Assembly (NCBI GenBank): GCA_023433515.1
Contig: JAEZCN010000194.1
Location: 1 to 34,967 of the forward strand
DNA: 34,967 nt
Direction: 5' to 3'
DNA from: Pseudomonadota bacterium
GTDB lineage: Bacteria; Pseudomonadota; Gammaproteobacteria; Steroidobacterales; Steroidobacteraceae
The position numbers and the translations under genes were made by a program. Of the stretch, positions 1-7,077 are shown one piece after another (within the stretch, counting starts at the first letter, position 1; the number at the start of each line of letters is the position of its first letter). The notes under the pieces are model-generated. The model had not been told where the DNA came from, did not search any database, and saw only the letters and a list, made by a program, of their open reading frames with translations.

Positions 1-2
1 CC

Positions 3-269
3 GAGCTGTCGTATGGGCAGGCACGCCGCGTGTTGTTCGCGCGCGCATGGGCGTGTGAGCCGCGCCTCGCTTTGCTCGACGAGCCGTTCGCGGGGCTGGA
101 CCGCGCGACGCGCGCGGATCTCGCGCATCGGCTCAATGAATGGCTGCAAGAGGGCGGAAGCTGCGTGATCGCGACTCATCATCGCGAGGAGTGGCCCGCG
201 CATACGACGCACGTCCTGGAGCTCGCGAACGGACGAGCGATCTCGACTCACGCGGTAGGTGAGGCATGA
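3..269 (+). CDS. ABC transporter ATP-binding protein, C-terminal fragment
   Basis: Only the 3' part lies in the window, and the gene continues past the left edge. The visible frame opens with an ABC signature variant (LSYGQ), then a Walker B segment (LALLDEP), the D-loop (GLD) and the H-loop histidine in a THH motif near residue 60 of the fragment. This order is diagnostic of an ABC ATPase that powers transport across the inner membrane. The THHREEWP stretch after Walker B resembles ModF-type ATPases, which carry two fused ABC domains, but the fragment is too short to name the substrate. The last codons overlap the next gene (ATGA, bases 266-269), so the two are probably translationally coupled. 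Confidence 0.85.
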   Translation, partial: ELSYGQARRVLFARAWACEPRLALLDEPFAGLDRATRADLAHRLNEWLQEGGSCVIATHHREEWPAHTTHVLELANGRAISTHAVGEA

Positions 270-1264
270 AGAAGTGGTTGGTGGTGGCGGTGCTCGCCGT
301 GCTGGCGGCGCTCGCATTCGTGTGGTTCAGCCCGGCCTCCGGGCCGGCGCCCGTGCAGGTGACCGTGGAGCCGGGTCCGCCGCAGCCGCGCGTGTCGCCG
401 CAGGAGGCGGAAATCGATCCCCGGGCGATCGAAGCGGCGGTGCAGTACGCGGACCCGCGAAACACGCGCGCGCTGCTCATCGGTCACGGCGGACACGTCG
501 TGTTCGAGAAGTACTGGGGCGACATGACGGCGGATACGCCGGTGCGGATATCGGGATTCACGCCCGCGCTGGCGGCGCTGCTCGTCGGGACCGCGATGAA
601 CGATCGCGTCATCCGCGATCTCGATGCGCCGGTGTCGGCGCTCGCGAAGAACCTCACCGCGGATCCACGAGCGGACATTTCGTGGCGGCAATTGCTGACC
701 CAGTACGACGCCGAGACCGCGGTCGATGCGAACACGCTCGCGAGAGCGCTGGAAGGCGCGCTGGGCGGGTCCTACGAACAGCTCGTGGCGGATCGCCTGT
801 GGAAGATGCTCGGCGCAGGGAGTTTTTCGATGGGGCGCGCCGAGGTCGACGGCGTGATGCAGGTCCGGGCCGACTGCTGCTTCACCGCACGCGTCGCGGA
901 CTGGATGCGCGTGGCCGAACTACTCGCGCACGACGGCGTATTCGAGGGCAACCAGTTCGCTCCGCCGGGCTATGTGAGCCTGATGTTCTCGCCCGCGCGC
1001 AAAGAGGCGCCGCACGGGTTCTTCACACGCGTCGATGGCCAGTTCGCCGCGCGCGACGTCGGCTGGCTCGAGGCGGAAGGAAAAACGAGGCTGTGGATCG
1101 TGCCGTCGCTGCGACTCACCATCCTGCGCGTAGGCGATGAACCGCCAGCGTCACTGGGCTTCGACGAGGCGATGATCCCCGACACGATCATCCGCGGCAC
1201 CGCGGGCTGGCAGCCGGCGCGCGCGAACGAAGGGGTCGATCCCAAGATGTTCGCCCCTCACTAG
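266..1264 (+). CDS. Serine hydrolase / beta-lactamase-fold protein with a degenerate active site
   Basis: The protein has 332 aa. It starts with a basic N-terminus and a hydrophobic stretch (about residues 4-22), so it is probably membrane-anchored or exported with its bulk in the periplasm. The body resembles class C beta-lactamase/NylB-like serine hydrolases: a VRISGF...ALLVGTAM segment where the catalytic SxxK helix should be, a DLDAPVS segment, and a CCFTARVADWMRVAELL segment matching the family pattern GGLxxTARDxARFGxL. Aligning the ALLVGTAM helix to the family puts Gly and Pro at the nucleophile and lysine positions, so the enzyme is probably inactive or uses other residues. The start overlaps the ABC ATPase stop by four bases. 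The shared operon suggests a binding or accessory role, which is inference. Confidence 0.7.
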   Translation: MKKWLVVAVLAVLAALAFVWFSPASGPAPVQVTVEPGPPQPRVSPQEAEIDPRAIEAAVQYADPRNTRALLIGHGGHVVFEKYWGDMTADTPVRISGFTPALAALLVGTAMNDRVIRDLDAPVSALAKNLTADPRADISWRQLLTQYDAETAVDANTLARALEGALGGSYEQLVADRLWKMLGAGSFSMGRAEVDGVMQVRADCCFTARVADWMRVAELLAHDGVFEGNQFAPPGYVSLMFSPARKEAPHGFFTRVDGQFAARDVGWLEAEGKTRLWIVPSLRLTILRVGDEPPASLGFDEAMIPDTIIRGTAGWQPARANEGVDPKMFAPH

Positions 1265-1270
1265 ATAGAG

Positions 1271-1377
1271 GGGTGGGGATTAGGTGCCGGTGTAAAAAGT
1301 GGGGATTGAGCGGCCGTCGATGCGAGCGAGGACGAAGCGCAATCCCCACTTTTTACACCGGCACCTAATCCCCACCC
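1271..1377. repeat. Extragenic palindrome with 38-bp arms (REP-like)
   Basis: The left arm 1271-1308 and right arm 1340-1377 are perfect reverse complements around a 31-base centre (1309-1339). Inside each arm the 9-mer GTGGGGATT occurs twice, 26 bases apart, separated by GGTGCCGGTGTAAAAA. The element fills the gap between two convergent genes: it starts seven bases after the stop of the gene on the left, and its last base is the last base of the stop codon of the minus-strand PhzF-like gene. Repetitive extragenic palindromes often sit at such 3' ends and can stabilise or terminate transcripts. The T-run lies inside the stem rather than after it, so it is not a classic intrinsic terminator. 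Confidence 0.85.
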
Positions 1378-2282
1378 TAGAACGTCATCGTGGTTTCGAA
1401 GAGCTCGACGGCCTGGCCGACGATCCACACGCCGTCGAGTTTGCCGTCGGTGAATTCGAGCTCGACGTCGACGCGGCCCGCGCGGTGCAGGTGGTGGCCC
1501 TGCGCGCCCGTGAAGCGTGCGAGATTGTCCGGGTGGGCGAGCAGGCCCTGGTCGACCAGGTAGGCGCCTAACAACCCGTGCGCATTGCCGCTGACCGGAT
1601 CCTCGGGAATGCCGAGCGCCGGGCAGAACATGCGCGACTCGGTCAGGCAGTCCGCGAAACCGTGCGACAGCGTGAACACGAAGAAACCCGCGGCACCGAG
1701 CTGCGCGGACAGGGTGGTCAGGCGCGAGAAATCCGGCTTGAGTTGCTTGAGCTGATCGGTGCTGCGCACGCCGATGATCAGCCGCGTGCTCGGGCCGCCC
1801 ACGATGCGCAGCGGGCAGCGCGTGTCGATGTCGCCGGTCGAGAGCGCGAGCGCGTCGAGCACGGCGAGACGTTCGCGGTCGTTGAGCTGGCGGCCGAGCG
1901 GCGGAGCGGGTTGCCGGATGGCGATGCGGCGGCCGGGACCGTCGCCACGGATTTCGACGTCGACGATGCCGGTCTTCTGCCGTTGCCGTACGCGTCCGCC
2001 GTTTCGCACGCCATCGCGCGAGAGCACGAAATGTGTGGCGACGGTGGCATGCCCGACGAAACCCGCCTCGGTGCGCGGCGTGAAGAAGCGCACTCGAAGA
2101 TCGTGATCATCCGACTCCGGCTCGAGGACGAAGGCGGTATCGGCATTGTTGAGCTCGCGCGCAATCGCGAGCATTTCGGCGTCCGTCAGCGTGTCGGCAT
2201 CGAGGACGACGCCCGCGGGATTGCCGGTGAAGCGTTCCGTCGTGAAAGCGTCGACCTGGAAGATGCGGATACGGCGGCTCAT
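1377..2282 (-). CDS. PhzF family isomerase/epimerase-like protein (YddE-like)
   Basis: The protein has 301 aa when started at the ATG at 2282 (MSRRIRIFQVDAFT), which matches where PhzF proteins begin; the frame stays open upstream to 2342 but that part is not family-like. PhzF proteins have two similar halves with the active site between them. Visible motifs are FTGNPAGVV (about residues 18-26), FVGHATVATHFV, and EDPVSGNAHG in the second half. The family's catalytic glutamate in the SETAF motif is replaced by Asp here (NADTAF). The substrate is unknown, since most members outside phenazine clusters are uncharacterised. No phenazine genes are nearby. It is divergent from the thiamine operon, with a gap of about 70 bases before the riboswitch. 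Confidence 0.85.
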   Translation of the reverse strand: MSRRIRIFQVDAFTTERFTGNPAGVVLDADTLTDAEMLAIARELNNADTAFVLEPESDDHDLRVRFFTPRTEAGFVGHATVATHFVLSRDGVRNGGRVRQRQKTGIVDVEIRGDGPGRRIAIRQPAPPLGRQLNDRERLAVLDALALSTGDIDTRCPLRIVGGPSTRLIIGVRSTDQLKQLKPDFSRLTTLSAQLGAAGFFVFTLSHGFADCLTESRMFCPALGIPEDPVSGNAHGLLGAYLVDQGLLAHPDNLARFTGAQGHHLHRAGRVDVELEFTDGKLDGVWIVGQAVELFETTMTF

Positions 2283-2349
2283 GCGGGCGGCGAATTCTAG
2301 TCTGTTTCGCACAACGCGCAACACCGTCTTTTCCGTTACCATTCGCCCT

Positions 2350-2445
2350 GCCTCGGGGTGGCGTGTGCGTCGTGCACTCGCCTGAGATGCGGATGGGCCG
2401 CGAACCCGTAGAACCTGATCCGGCTAGTACCGGCGGAGGGATAGG
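2350..2445 (+). promoter_or_regulatory. TPP riboswitch (THI element)
   Basis: The conserved thi-box blocks occur in the right order: CTCGGGGTG (2352-2360), a variable P3 hairpin (GCG/CGC plus GTGC/GCAC, about 2361-2381), CTGAGATG (2382-2389), ACCCGTAGAACCTGATC (2404-2420), a CCGG/CCGG hairpin (2420-2433) and GGAGGGA (2435-2441). They match the bacterial TPP aptamer, where TGAGA and the CCTGAT...GGGA region bind the pyrimidine and pyrophosphate. The ATG of the receptor gene is at 2448, so the only good Shine-Dalgarno sequence (GGAGG, 2435-2439) is part of the aptamer. Ligand binding would therefore hide the ribosome site directly, with no separate expression platform. P1 appears short (CCT 2351-2353 with AGG 2443-2445). 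It should repress the downstream thiamine uptake operon when TPP is plentiful. Confidence 0.93.
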
Positions 2446-2447
2446 AA

Positions 2448-4523
2448 ATGCACGCTTCGCTGCGCGTCCTCGGCGCGTTTTCACTCTTTTTTTCCTGCGC
2501 GGCGGTCGCCGACCAAACCACTTTCGATGAAGTCGTGGTCACCGCGGAACTGCGCGACCGCGGGCTCGACACGTTGCCGATGAGTGCGACCGTGCTCGAT
2601 GCGGACACGCTCTCGGCGGCCGGCGTCACGCACTTCCAGGACGTGATCGGCCTCGTGCCGAATCTCAACTGGTCCGCGGGCACTTCGCGGCCCCGCTTTT
2701 TCCAGATCCGCGGCATCGGCGAACTGGAGCAGTGGCAGGGCGCACCGAATCCATCGGTGGGGTTCCTCATCGACGGCGTGGATTTCTCCGGCGTCGGCAT
2801 GCCCGCAACGCTGTCCGACGTCGAGCGCATCGAAGTGCTGCGCGGCCCGCAGGGCACCGCGTACGGCGCCAACGCGCTCGCGGGACTCATCGCAATCAAC
2901 ACGCGTGCGCCGCAGCGAGAACACGAGCTCAAGGCCGACCTCAAGTTGGGCGACTACGGCACGCGCGGCGCCACCGGCGTGATCGGCGGACCAATCGGCG
3001 AGGGCGAGACGGCCTGGCGACTCGCCGCCGGCAATTACCGCAGCGACGGCTTCCGCCGCGATACGTTCCTCGACCGCGACGACACCAACGGTTACGACGA
3101 GACCAGCGCGCGGCTGCGGCTGCGCGCGCAACCTTTCGACGACCTGCGCGCGGATTTCGTCGCGATGTGGGTCGATCTCGACAACGGTTACGATGCGTTC
3201 GCGATCGACAATTCGCGCACCACGCTGTCCGATCAGCCCGGCGAGGACGCGCAGATCGCGCGCGCCTTCGCGATGCGGCTCGATTACACGGGCGCCGGAA
3301 CCTTCGACGTCGTCAGCCGGACCACGATGGGGACATCGCGCAGCGTGTACTCGTTCGACGGCGACTGGGGCAACGACGAGAGCTGGGGCAGTTTCGCCCC
3401 GTACACGTACTTCCAGCGTTTCGATCGCGAGCGTCGCACGTTGAGCCAGGACCTGCGCCTGGTTTCGCGCGATAGCGTCGATGCCGGAGCGGGATTCGCC
3501 TGGCTCGCCGGCGTCTACGCATTGCGCACCGACGAAGACGTCGCTCAACTCGACACCTGGGAAGACAGCTTCGGCCCGGGCGAGGCCCACATGGCGAGCG
3601 AGTATCGCGCCACCAATCTGGCTGCGTACGGTGAGCTCGAATGGCGCGTGGGCGAGGCAACCGTGGTGTCCGCGGGCGTGCGCGGCGAGCGCCGCGGCGC
3701 CGACTACGAGGACACCAATGGCGCCGAATTCTCGCCCGACGAAACCATGTTCGGCGGTAGTTTGAGCGTGCGGCATGCGCTCGCGCTCGGCACCGTCTAC
3801 ACGCGCCTCGCACGCGGCTACAAGGCCGGCGGCTTCAACATCGGCGCGGACGTGCCGGCGGAAGCGCGCACGTTCGATACGGAAACCCTGGACAGCTTCG
3901 AGCTGGGCTGGCGCGGCGCCAATGCCAACGCAACCGTGGCGACCGACGTCGCGCTCTTCTATATGCTCCGCAAGGACCAGCAGGTGCCGACGGGTGAGCA
4001 GCTGGTACCCGGGGATCCCCTGAGTTTCGTGCTCTACACCGACAACGCCGCGCGCGGCGAGAACTACGGCGTCGAAGCGTCGTTGCGCTGGCAGCTCACG
4101 CAGCAATGGCTGCTCGATCTTCGTGCAGCCATGCTCGAAACGAAATACATCGATTACCAGTACGGAGATCGCGACCTCGACGGTCGCGAGCAGGCGCACG
4201 CGCCGCGGTACATGTTCGACTTCGGAGTGGAATACCGCGCCCGCGGCTGGTTCGGGCGCGTCGATTTCGCCGGCGTCGATGACTTCTACTTCGATGCGTC
4301 GCACGACGAACGCGCGCCGGCCCGCGTCCTGACACATCTCAAGGCGGGCTACTCGAAGAACCACTGGCGCGCCGAGATCTGGGTGCGCAACTTGTTCGAC
4401 AGGTATTATTCGCAGCGCGGATTCCAGTTCGGTCTCGAACCTCCGGATTACCCGGCGACGCGCTACACACAGGCGGGGGATCCGCGCCACGTGGGTGTGA
4501 CGGTCGCTTATACTTTTCGTTGA
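2448..4523 (+). CDS. TonB-dependent receptor, probable outer-membrane thiamine transporter
   Basis: The protein has 691 aa. It has a signal peptide (residues 1-21, ending CAAVADQ), a TonB box (EVVVTA, about residues 27-32), a plug domain (IRGIGE..., VERIEVLRGPQGTAYGANALAGLI, about 40-150) and a 22-strand-type barrel to the C-terminus, which ends in alternating residues with a near-terminal Phe. Such receptors import scarce nutrients across the outer membrane using energy from TonB/ExbBD, which are not in this window. The substrate call, thiamine or a derivative, rests on context: it is the first gene after a TPP riboswitch and is followed by thiamine-binding, permease and kinase genes. The start is fixed by the Shine-Dalgarno sequence inside the riboswitch. 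Confidence 0.92.
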   Translation: MHASLRVLGAFSLFFSCAAVADQTTFDEVVVTAELRDRGLDTLPMSATVLDADTLSAAGVTHFQDVIGLVPNLNWSAGTSRPRFFQIRGIGELEQWQGAPNPSVGFLIDGVDFSGVGMPATLSDVERIEVLRGPQGTAYGANALAGLIAINTRAPQREHELKADLKLGDYGTRGATGVIGGPIGEGETAWRLAAGNYRSDGFRRDTFLDRDDTNGYDETSARLRLRAQPFDDLRADFVAMWVDLDNGYDAFAIDNSRTTLSDQPGEDAQIARAFAMRLDYTGAGTFDVVSRTTMGTSRSVYSFDGDWGNDESWGSFAPYTYFQRFDRERRTLSQDLRLVSRDSVDAGAGFAWLAGVYALRTDEDVAQLDTWEDSFGPGEAHMASEYRATNLAAYGELEWRVGEATVVSAGVRGERRGADYEDTNGAEFSPDETMFGGSLSVRHALALGTVYTRLARGYKAGGFNIGADVPAEARTFDTETLDSFELGWRGANANATVATDVALFYMLRKDQQVPTGEQLVPGDPLSFVLYTDNAARGENYGVEASLRWQLTQQWLLDLRAAMLETKYIDYQYGDRDLDGREQAHAPRYMFDFGVEYRARGWFGRVDFAGVDDFYFDASHDERAPARVLTHLKAGYSKNHWRAEIWVRNLFDRYYSQRGFQFGLEPPDYPATRYTQAGDPRHVGVTVAYTFR

Positions 4524-4532
4524 CGGTGCAAC

Positions 4533-4775
4533 ATGAACATCGGCGTCGAGATCAGTCTCTATCCACTGACCGAAGATTACATTCCACCGATCCGCGCGTT
4601 CATCGAGCGCCTCAACGCGGACGGGCGCTTCAAGGTCGTCACGAACGACATGAGCACCCAGGTTTTCGGCCGCTACGAGGAAGTGATGGAAGCGCTGACG
4701 CGCGAGCTCAGGCCGACCTTCGAGCGTGACGGAAAGTCGATTTTCGTGATGAAGGTACTGGGTCCGCTGGGTTAG
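4533..4775 (+). CDS. YkoF-like thiamine-binding protein, single domain
   Basis: The protein has 80 aa with no signal peptide or membrane segment. The pattern VEISLYPL near the N-terminus, MSTQVFGRY in the middle and a final beta strand (IFVMKVLG) fit the YkoF/MTH1187-like ferredoxin fold that binds thiamine or hydroxymethylpyrimidine. Bacillus YkoF has two such domains in tandem (about 200 aa), so this is a half-size version that would have to pair with itself to form an equivalent dimer. It begins nine bases after the receptor stop and sits between the receptor and the permease in the riboswitch operon. A cytoplasmic role as thiamine acceptor or chaperone is inference. Confidence 0.8.
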   Translation: MNIGVEISLYPLTEDYIPPIRAFIERLNADGRFKVVTNDMSTQVFGRYEEVMEALTRELRPTFERDGKSIFVMKVLGPLG

Positions 4776-4790
4776 CGCGTCTTATCTGTC

Positions 4791-5381
4791 GTGACGCTAT
4801 CCGAAGGAACGCTTACCGCATTCCAGGTAATCACGACCGTGGCGGGCGCGGCGTATGCCGTGCTCGCCGCGCGCCGCAACCGGTTGTGCTGGATCGCGGG
4901 CGCCATCGGCGCGGGGCTGCTTGCGCTGCTGTCCGCGCTGCAGGCGCTGCCGATGCAGGCCGCGCTGAACGTCTTCTACGTCGGCATGTCGCTGTACGGG
5001 TGGCTGAGCTGGACCCGGGCGAGTTCCGAGGGCAGCCTGCCGGTAGGCTACTGGCCATGGCAGTGGCATCTTGTGGCCGCGGCCGTGATCGTGCTGGTGT
5101 CGTACCTGAACGCACAATGGCTGGCCGCGCGCACCGAGGCGCAGTGGCCGTTGCTCGATTCGCTGGCCACGTGGTTCAGCCTGTTCGCGACCTGGCTCGC
5201 GGCGCGGGCCCGGATCGAGAACTGGATTTACTGGATCGTCATCGATGGAGTGCTGGTGTACCTGTACTACATGCAAGGCTTGCCGTGGATCGCCGCCCAG
5301 TTCGCGGTGCTGGTCGTGATCGCGGCCGCGGGCCTCGTTTCGTGGCGTCGTCGGCTGGTTGCGCAGGGGGCTCCCGCATGA
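4791..5381 (+). CDS. pnuT: PnuC-family transporter, probable thiamine permease PnuT
   Basis: The protein has 196 aa and starts with GTG 15 bases after the previous stop. It is strongly hydrophobic, with about seven membrane segments. The family signature NVFYVGMSLYGWLSW (about residues 63-77) and the C-terminal ENWIYWIVIDGVLVYLYY...G...SW segment match PnuC/PnuT vitamin transporters, which move nicotinamide riboside, riboflavin or thiamine by facilitated diffusion that is made one-way by phosphorylation inside the cell. Placement under a TPP riboswitch and overlap (ATGA at 5378-5381) with a kinase gene favour thiamine as substrate. Within the family, the specificity call depends on this context. 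Confidence 0.87.
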   Translation: MTLSEGTLTAFQVITTVAGAAYAVLAARRNRLCWIAGAIGAGLLALLSALQALPMQAALNVFYVGMSLYGWLSWTRASSEGSLPVGYWPWQWHLVAAAVIVLVSYLNAQWLAARTEAQWPLLDSLATWFSLFATWLAARARIENWIYWIVIDGVLVYLYYMQGLPWIAAQFAVLVVIAAAGLVSWRRRLVAQGAPA

Positions 5382-6262
5382 TCGACGGAGTCACGCTGCA
5401 GCACGTACCGGGATGCGAAAACGGCGACGCGCCTTACTCGCAGGAGCTCATCGGCGGCGGCAAGGTCAATAGCAGCTTCCTGGTACGCACGCGCCGCGGC
5501 AAGTTCATCGTGCGGTTGAACGAGAGTCCTGAGGTGGATGCGGGTCTCGACCGCCAGCGCGAAATCGTCCTGCACACGGCGGCGGCGAACGCGGGCATGG
5601 CGCCCCACATCATCTATGCCTGCCCCGACAGCTCCTGCCTGATCACCGACTATCTCGAGGGACGGCTCTGGACGTCTCACTACTTCACGCGCATGCGCGA
5701 CCTGCGTTCGCTCGGCCAGCGGCTGCGCACGCTGCACGCGATCACTCCGCCTTCCATGCCGCGGTTCGATCCGCTGGCGGCGGCGCGGCGTTACGCGGAC
5801 GTGATCGTGCAGGACGATCCTTCCGAAGCCTCGCGGCTCGAGGCCCTGCTGGAAAGCGGCGCCGCCTCGCTGGCGCGTTCGGGTTCGGCCCGGCGCGCGC
5901 CGACGATCGTCCACAATGACCTGCACAGCGGCAACGTGATCACCGCCGACCGGCTGTACTTCATCGATTGGGAATATGCGCAGGTGGGCGACCCGTTGCT
6001 CGACCTGGCCGCGTTGATCACCTACTACCCGCGTGCGAGCGCGCACGCGTCGCTGCTGCTGTCGGCGTCGGGGCTGGATTCGCGCGGCGCCACGACCGTC
6101 ATGCTCGAGGAGCTCACGAACGTCTTCACGCTGCTCACCTATCTCTGGTATCGCGCCCGGCGCATCAAGCGCGCCGTTTCGGGTACGGACCTGGCGCTCG
6201 AATTCGCCGCGCTCCGCCGGCTGCAACCGCTGGCGCCCGGCACCGAAGGCCGGCACACTTGA
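5378..6262 (+). CDS. ThiK-like thiamine kinase / APH-fold phosphotransferase
   Basis: The protein has 294 aa, with the ATG at 5378 overlapping the permease stop. It belongs to the choline kinase/aminoglycoside phosphotransferase fold: a glycine-rich IGGGKVNSSFLV segment near residues 27-39, a KFIVRLN strand, the catalytic loop HNDLHSGN (H179, D181) and the metal-binding FIDWEYA (D197). By context it should phosphorylate imported thiamine to thiamine monophosphate and so trap it inside the cell, the usual partner of PnuT-type facilitators. It could in principle act on another alcohol such as choline, but the riboswitch and coupled permease argue for thiamine. It is the last gene of the operon; 44 bases separate it from the ferredoxin gene. 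Confidence 0.82.
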   Translation: MIDGVTLQHVPGCENGDAPYSQELIGGGKVNSSFLVRTRRGKFIVRLNESPEVDAGLDRQREIVLHTAAANAGMAPHIIYACPDSSCLITDYLEGRLWTSHYFTRMRDLRSLGQRLRTLHAITPPSMPRFDPLAAARRYADVIVQDDPSEASRLEALLESGAASLARSGSARRAPTIVHNDLHSGNVITADRLYFIDWEYAQVGDPLLDLAALITYYPRASAHASLLLSASGLDSRGATTVMLEELTNVFTLLTYLWYRARRIKRAVSGTDLALEFAALRRLQPLAPGTEGRHT

Positions 6263-6306
6263 GCGGCGCGGATCCCGCGCGTTTCCCCTGATACGGTTGA
6301 GCTCTG

Positions 6307-6621
6307 ATGGTGATCTTGCAAGTGATTGATCGGGACGGCGTTTCTCACGATGTGGAGTGCAAGCCGGGCTTGAAGGTGATGGAAGTGCTGCGCGAGCTGG
6401 ATTACGGTGTCGCGGCGATCTGCGGTGGCATGTGCTCCTGCGCCACCTGCCACATTTACGTCGATCCGGAGTGGGCTGGAAAGCTGCCGGCTCCGATGTC
6501 CGATGAGCGCGAACTGCTCTCCGAGCTCTCGCACTACCAGGAGAATTCGCGGTTGTCCTGCCAGGTCGAGATCACCGCGGCGCTCTCGGGACTCAAGGTC
6601 ACCATTGCCGAAGACGAGTAA
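6307..6621 (+). CDS. Adrenodoxin-type [2Fe-2S] ferredoxin
   Basis: The protein has 104 aa. The cluster ligands are C39, C45 and C48 (C-x5-C-x2-C within CGGMCSCATC) and C85 (RLSCQ), the vertebrate/putidaredoxin-type arrangement; C43 is an extra cysteine inside the motif. The family carries single electrons from a reductase to cytochromes P450 or other oxygenases. No P450 or ferredoxin reductase is in this window, so the partner is unknown. It is not an Isc-cluster ferredoxin by context, as no isc genes are nearby. It is followed five bases later by the RraB-like gene. Confidence 0.92.
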   Translation: MVILQVIDRDGVSHDVECKPGLKVMEVLRELDYGVAAICGGMCSCATCHIYVDPEWAGKLPAPMSDERELLSELSHYQENSRLSCQVEITAALSGLKVTIAEDE

Positions 6622-6626
6622 CGAAC

Positions 6627-7070
6627 ATGTTTTCCTCCACCAACTGGATGATCGCCTTCGCGGTGCTCGGTGGATTGGTCGCGGCCTGGCGTATTTACCA
6701 GAATCTGCAGAAGCTGCGGCGCCAGAAGAACGATTCCTGGGACGCGCGGCTCATCGACCAGTTGCGCAAGCGCGGTACGGATCCGTTCAAGCCCCACGAC
6801 GTGGATTTCTTCTTCGCGTTTCCGAACGCGCAGTCCGCGGAGGAGCTGGCAACCGAGCTGCGCGGTGAAGGCTTCGATGCCGACGTGATCGACACGCCGG
6901 ACGCCGGAGAGCTGCGCTTCAGCCTGCATGCGCACAAGTCCATGCAGCTCACCGTGCCCGACATGCAGGCGCTGAGCCGCCGGCTGTCGGAAGCGGCGAA
7001 CATCCGCAAGGGTCGTTACGACGGCTGGTCGGCGAAGCAGGTGCCGAGGGAACCGGGTCCCCCGGCCTGA
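6627..7070 (+). CDS. RraB family protein (RNase E inhibitor-like) with N-terminal membrane anchor
   Basis: The protein has 147 aa. Residues 6-24 form one hydrophobic helix (WMIAFAVLGGLVAAWRIY), followed by a basic stretch and then the RraB-like domain: SWDARLIDQLRKRGTDP, then KPHDVDFFFAFP, then a two-strand repeat ending in LTVPDMQALSRRLSEAA. E. coli RraB is soluble and binds RNase E to modulate mRNA decay. The membrane anchor here is additional, which would place the protein at the inner membrane, where RNase E also sits. It lies five bases after the ferredoxin gene and converges with gpmA across a gap of only seven bases. Confidence 0.82.
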   Translation: MFSSTNWMIAFAVLGGLVAAWRIYQNLQKLRRQKNDSWDARLIDQLRKRGTDPFKPHDVDFFFAFPNAQSAEELATELRGEGFDADVIDTPDAGELRFSLHAHKSMQLTVPDMQALSRRLSEAANIRKGRYDGWSAKQVPREPGPPA

Positions 7071-7077
7071 TCGCTAA

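Noticed and set aside
1271..1377. Palindrome read as a simple rho-independent terminator
   Set aside because: The arms are much longer than usual and the T-run lies within the stem; a REP-like repeat explains it better, although it may still end transcripts.
2481..4490. Long open frame on the minus strand opposite the TonB-dependent receptor gene
   Set aside because: It has no domain match and mirrors the receptor codons; it also lacks a ribosome site and would cut across the riboswitch operon.
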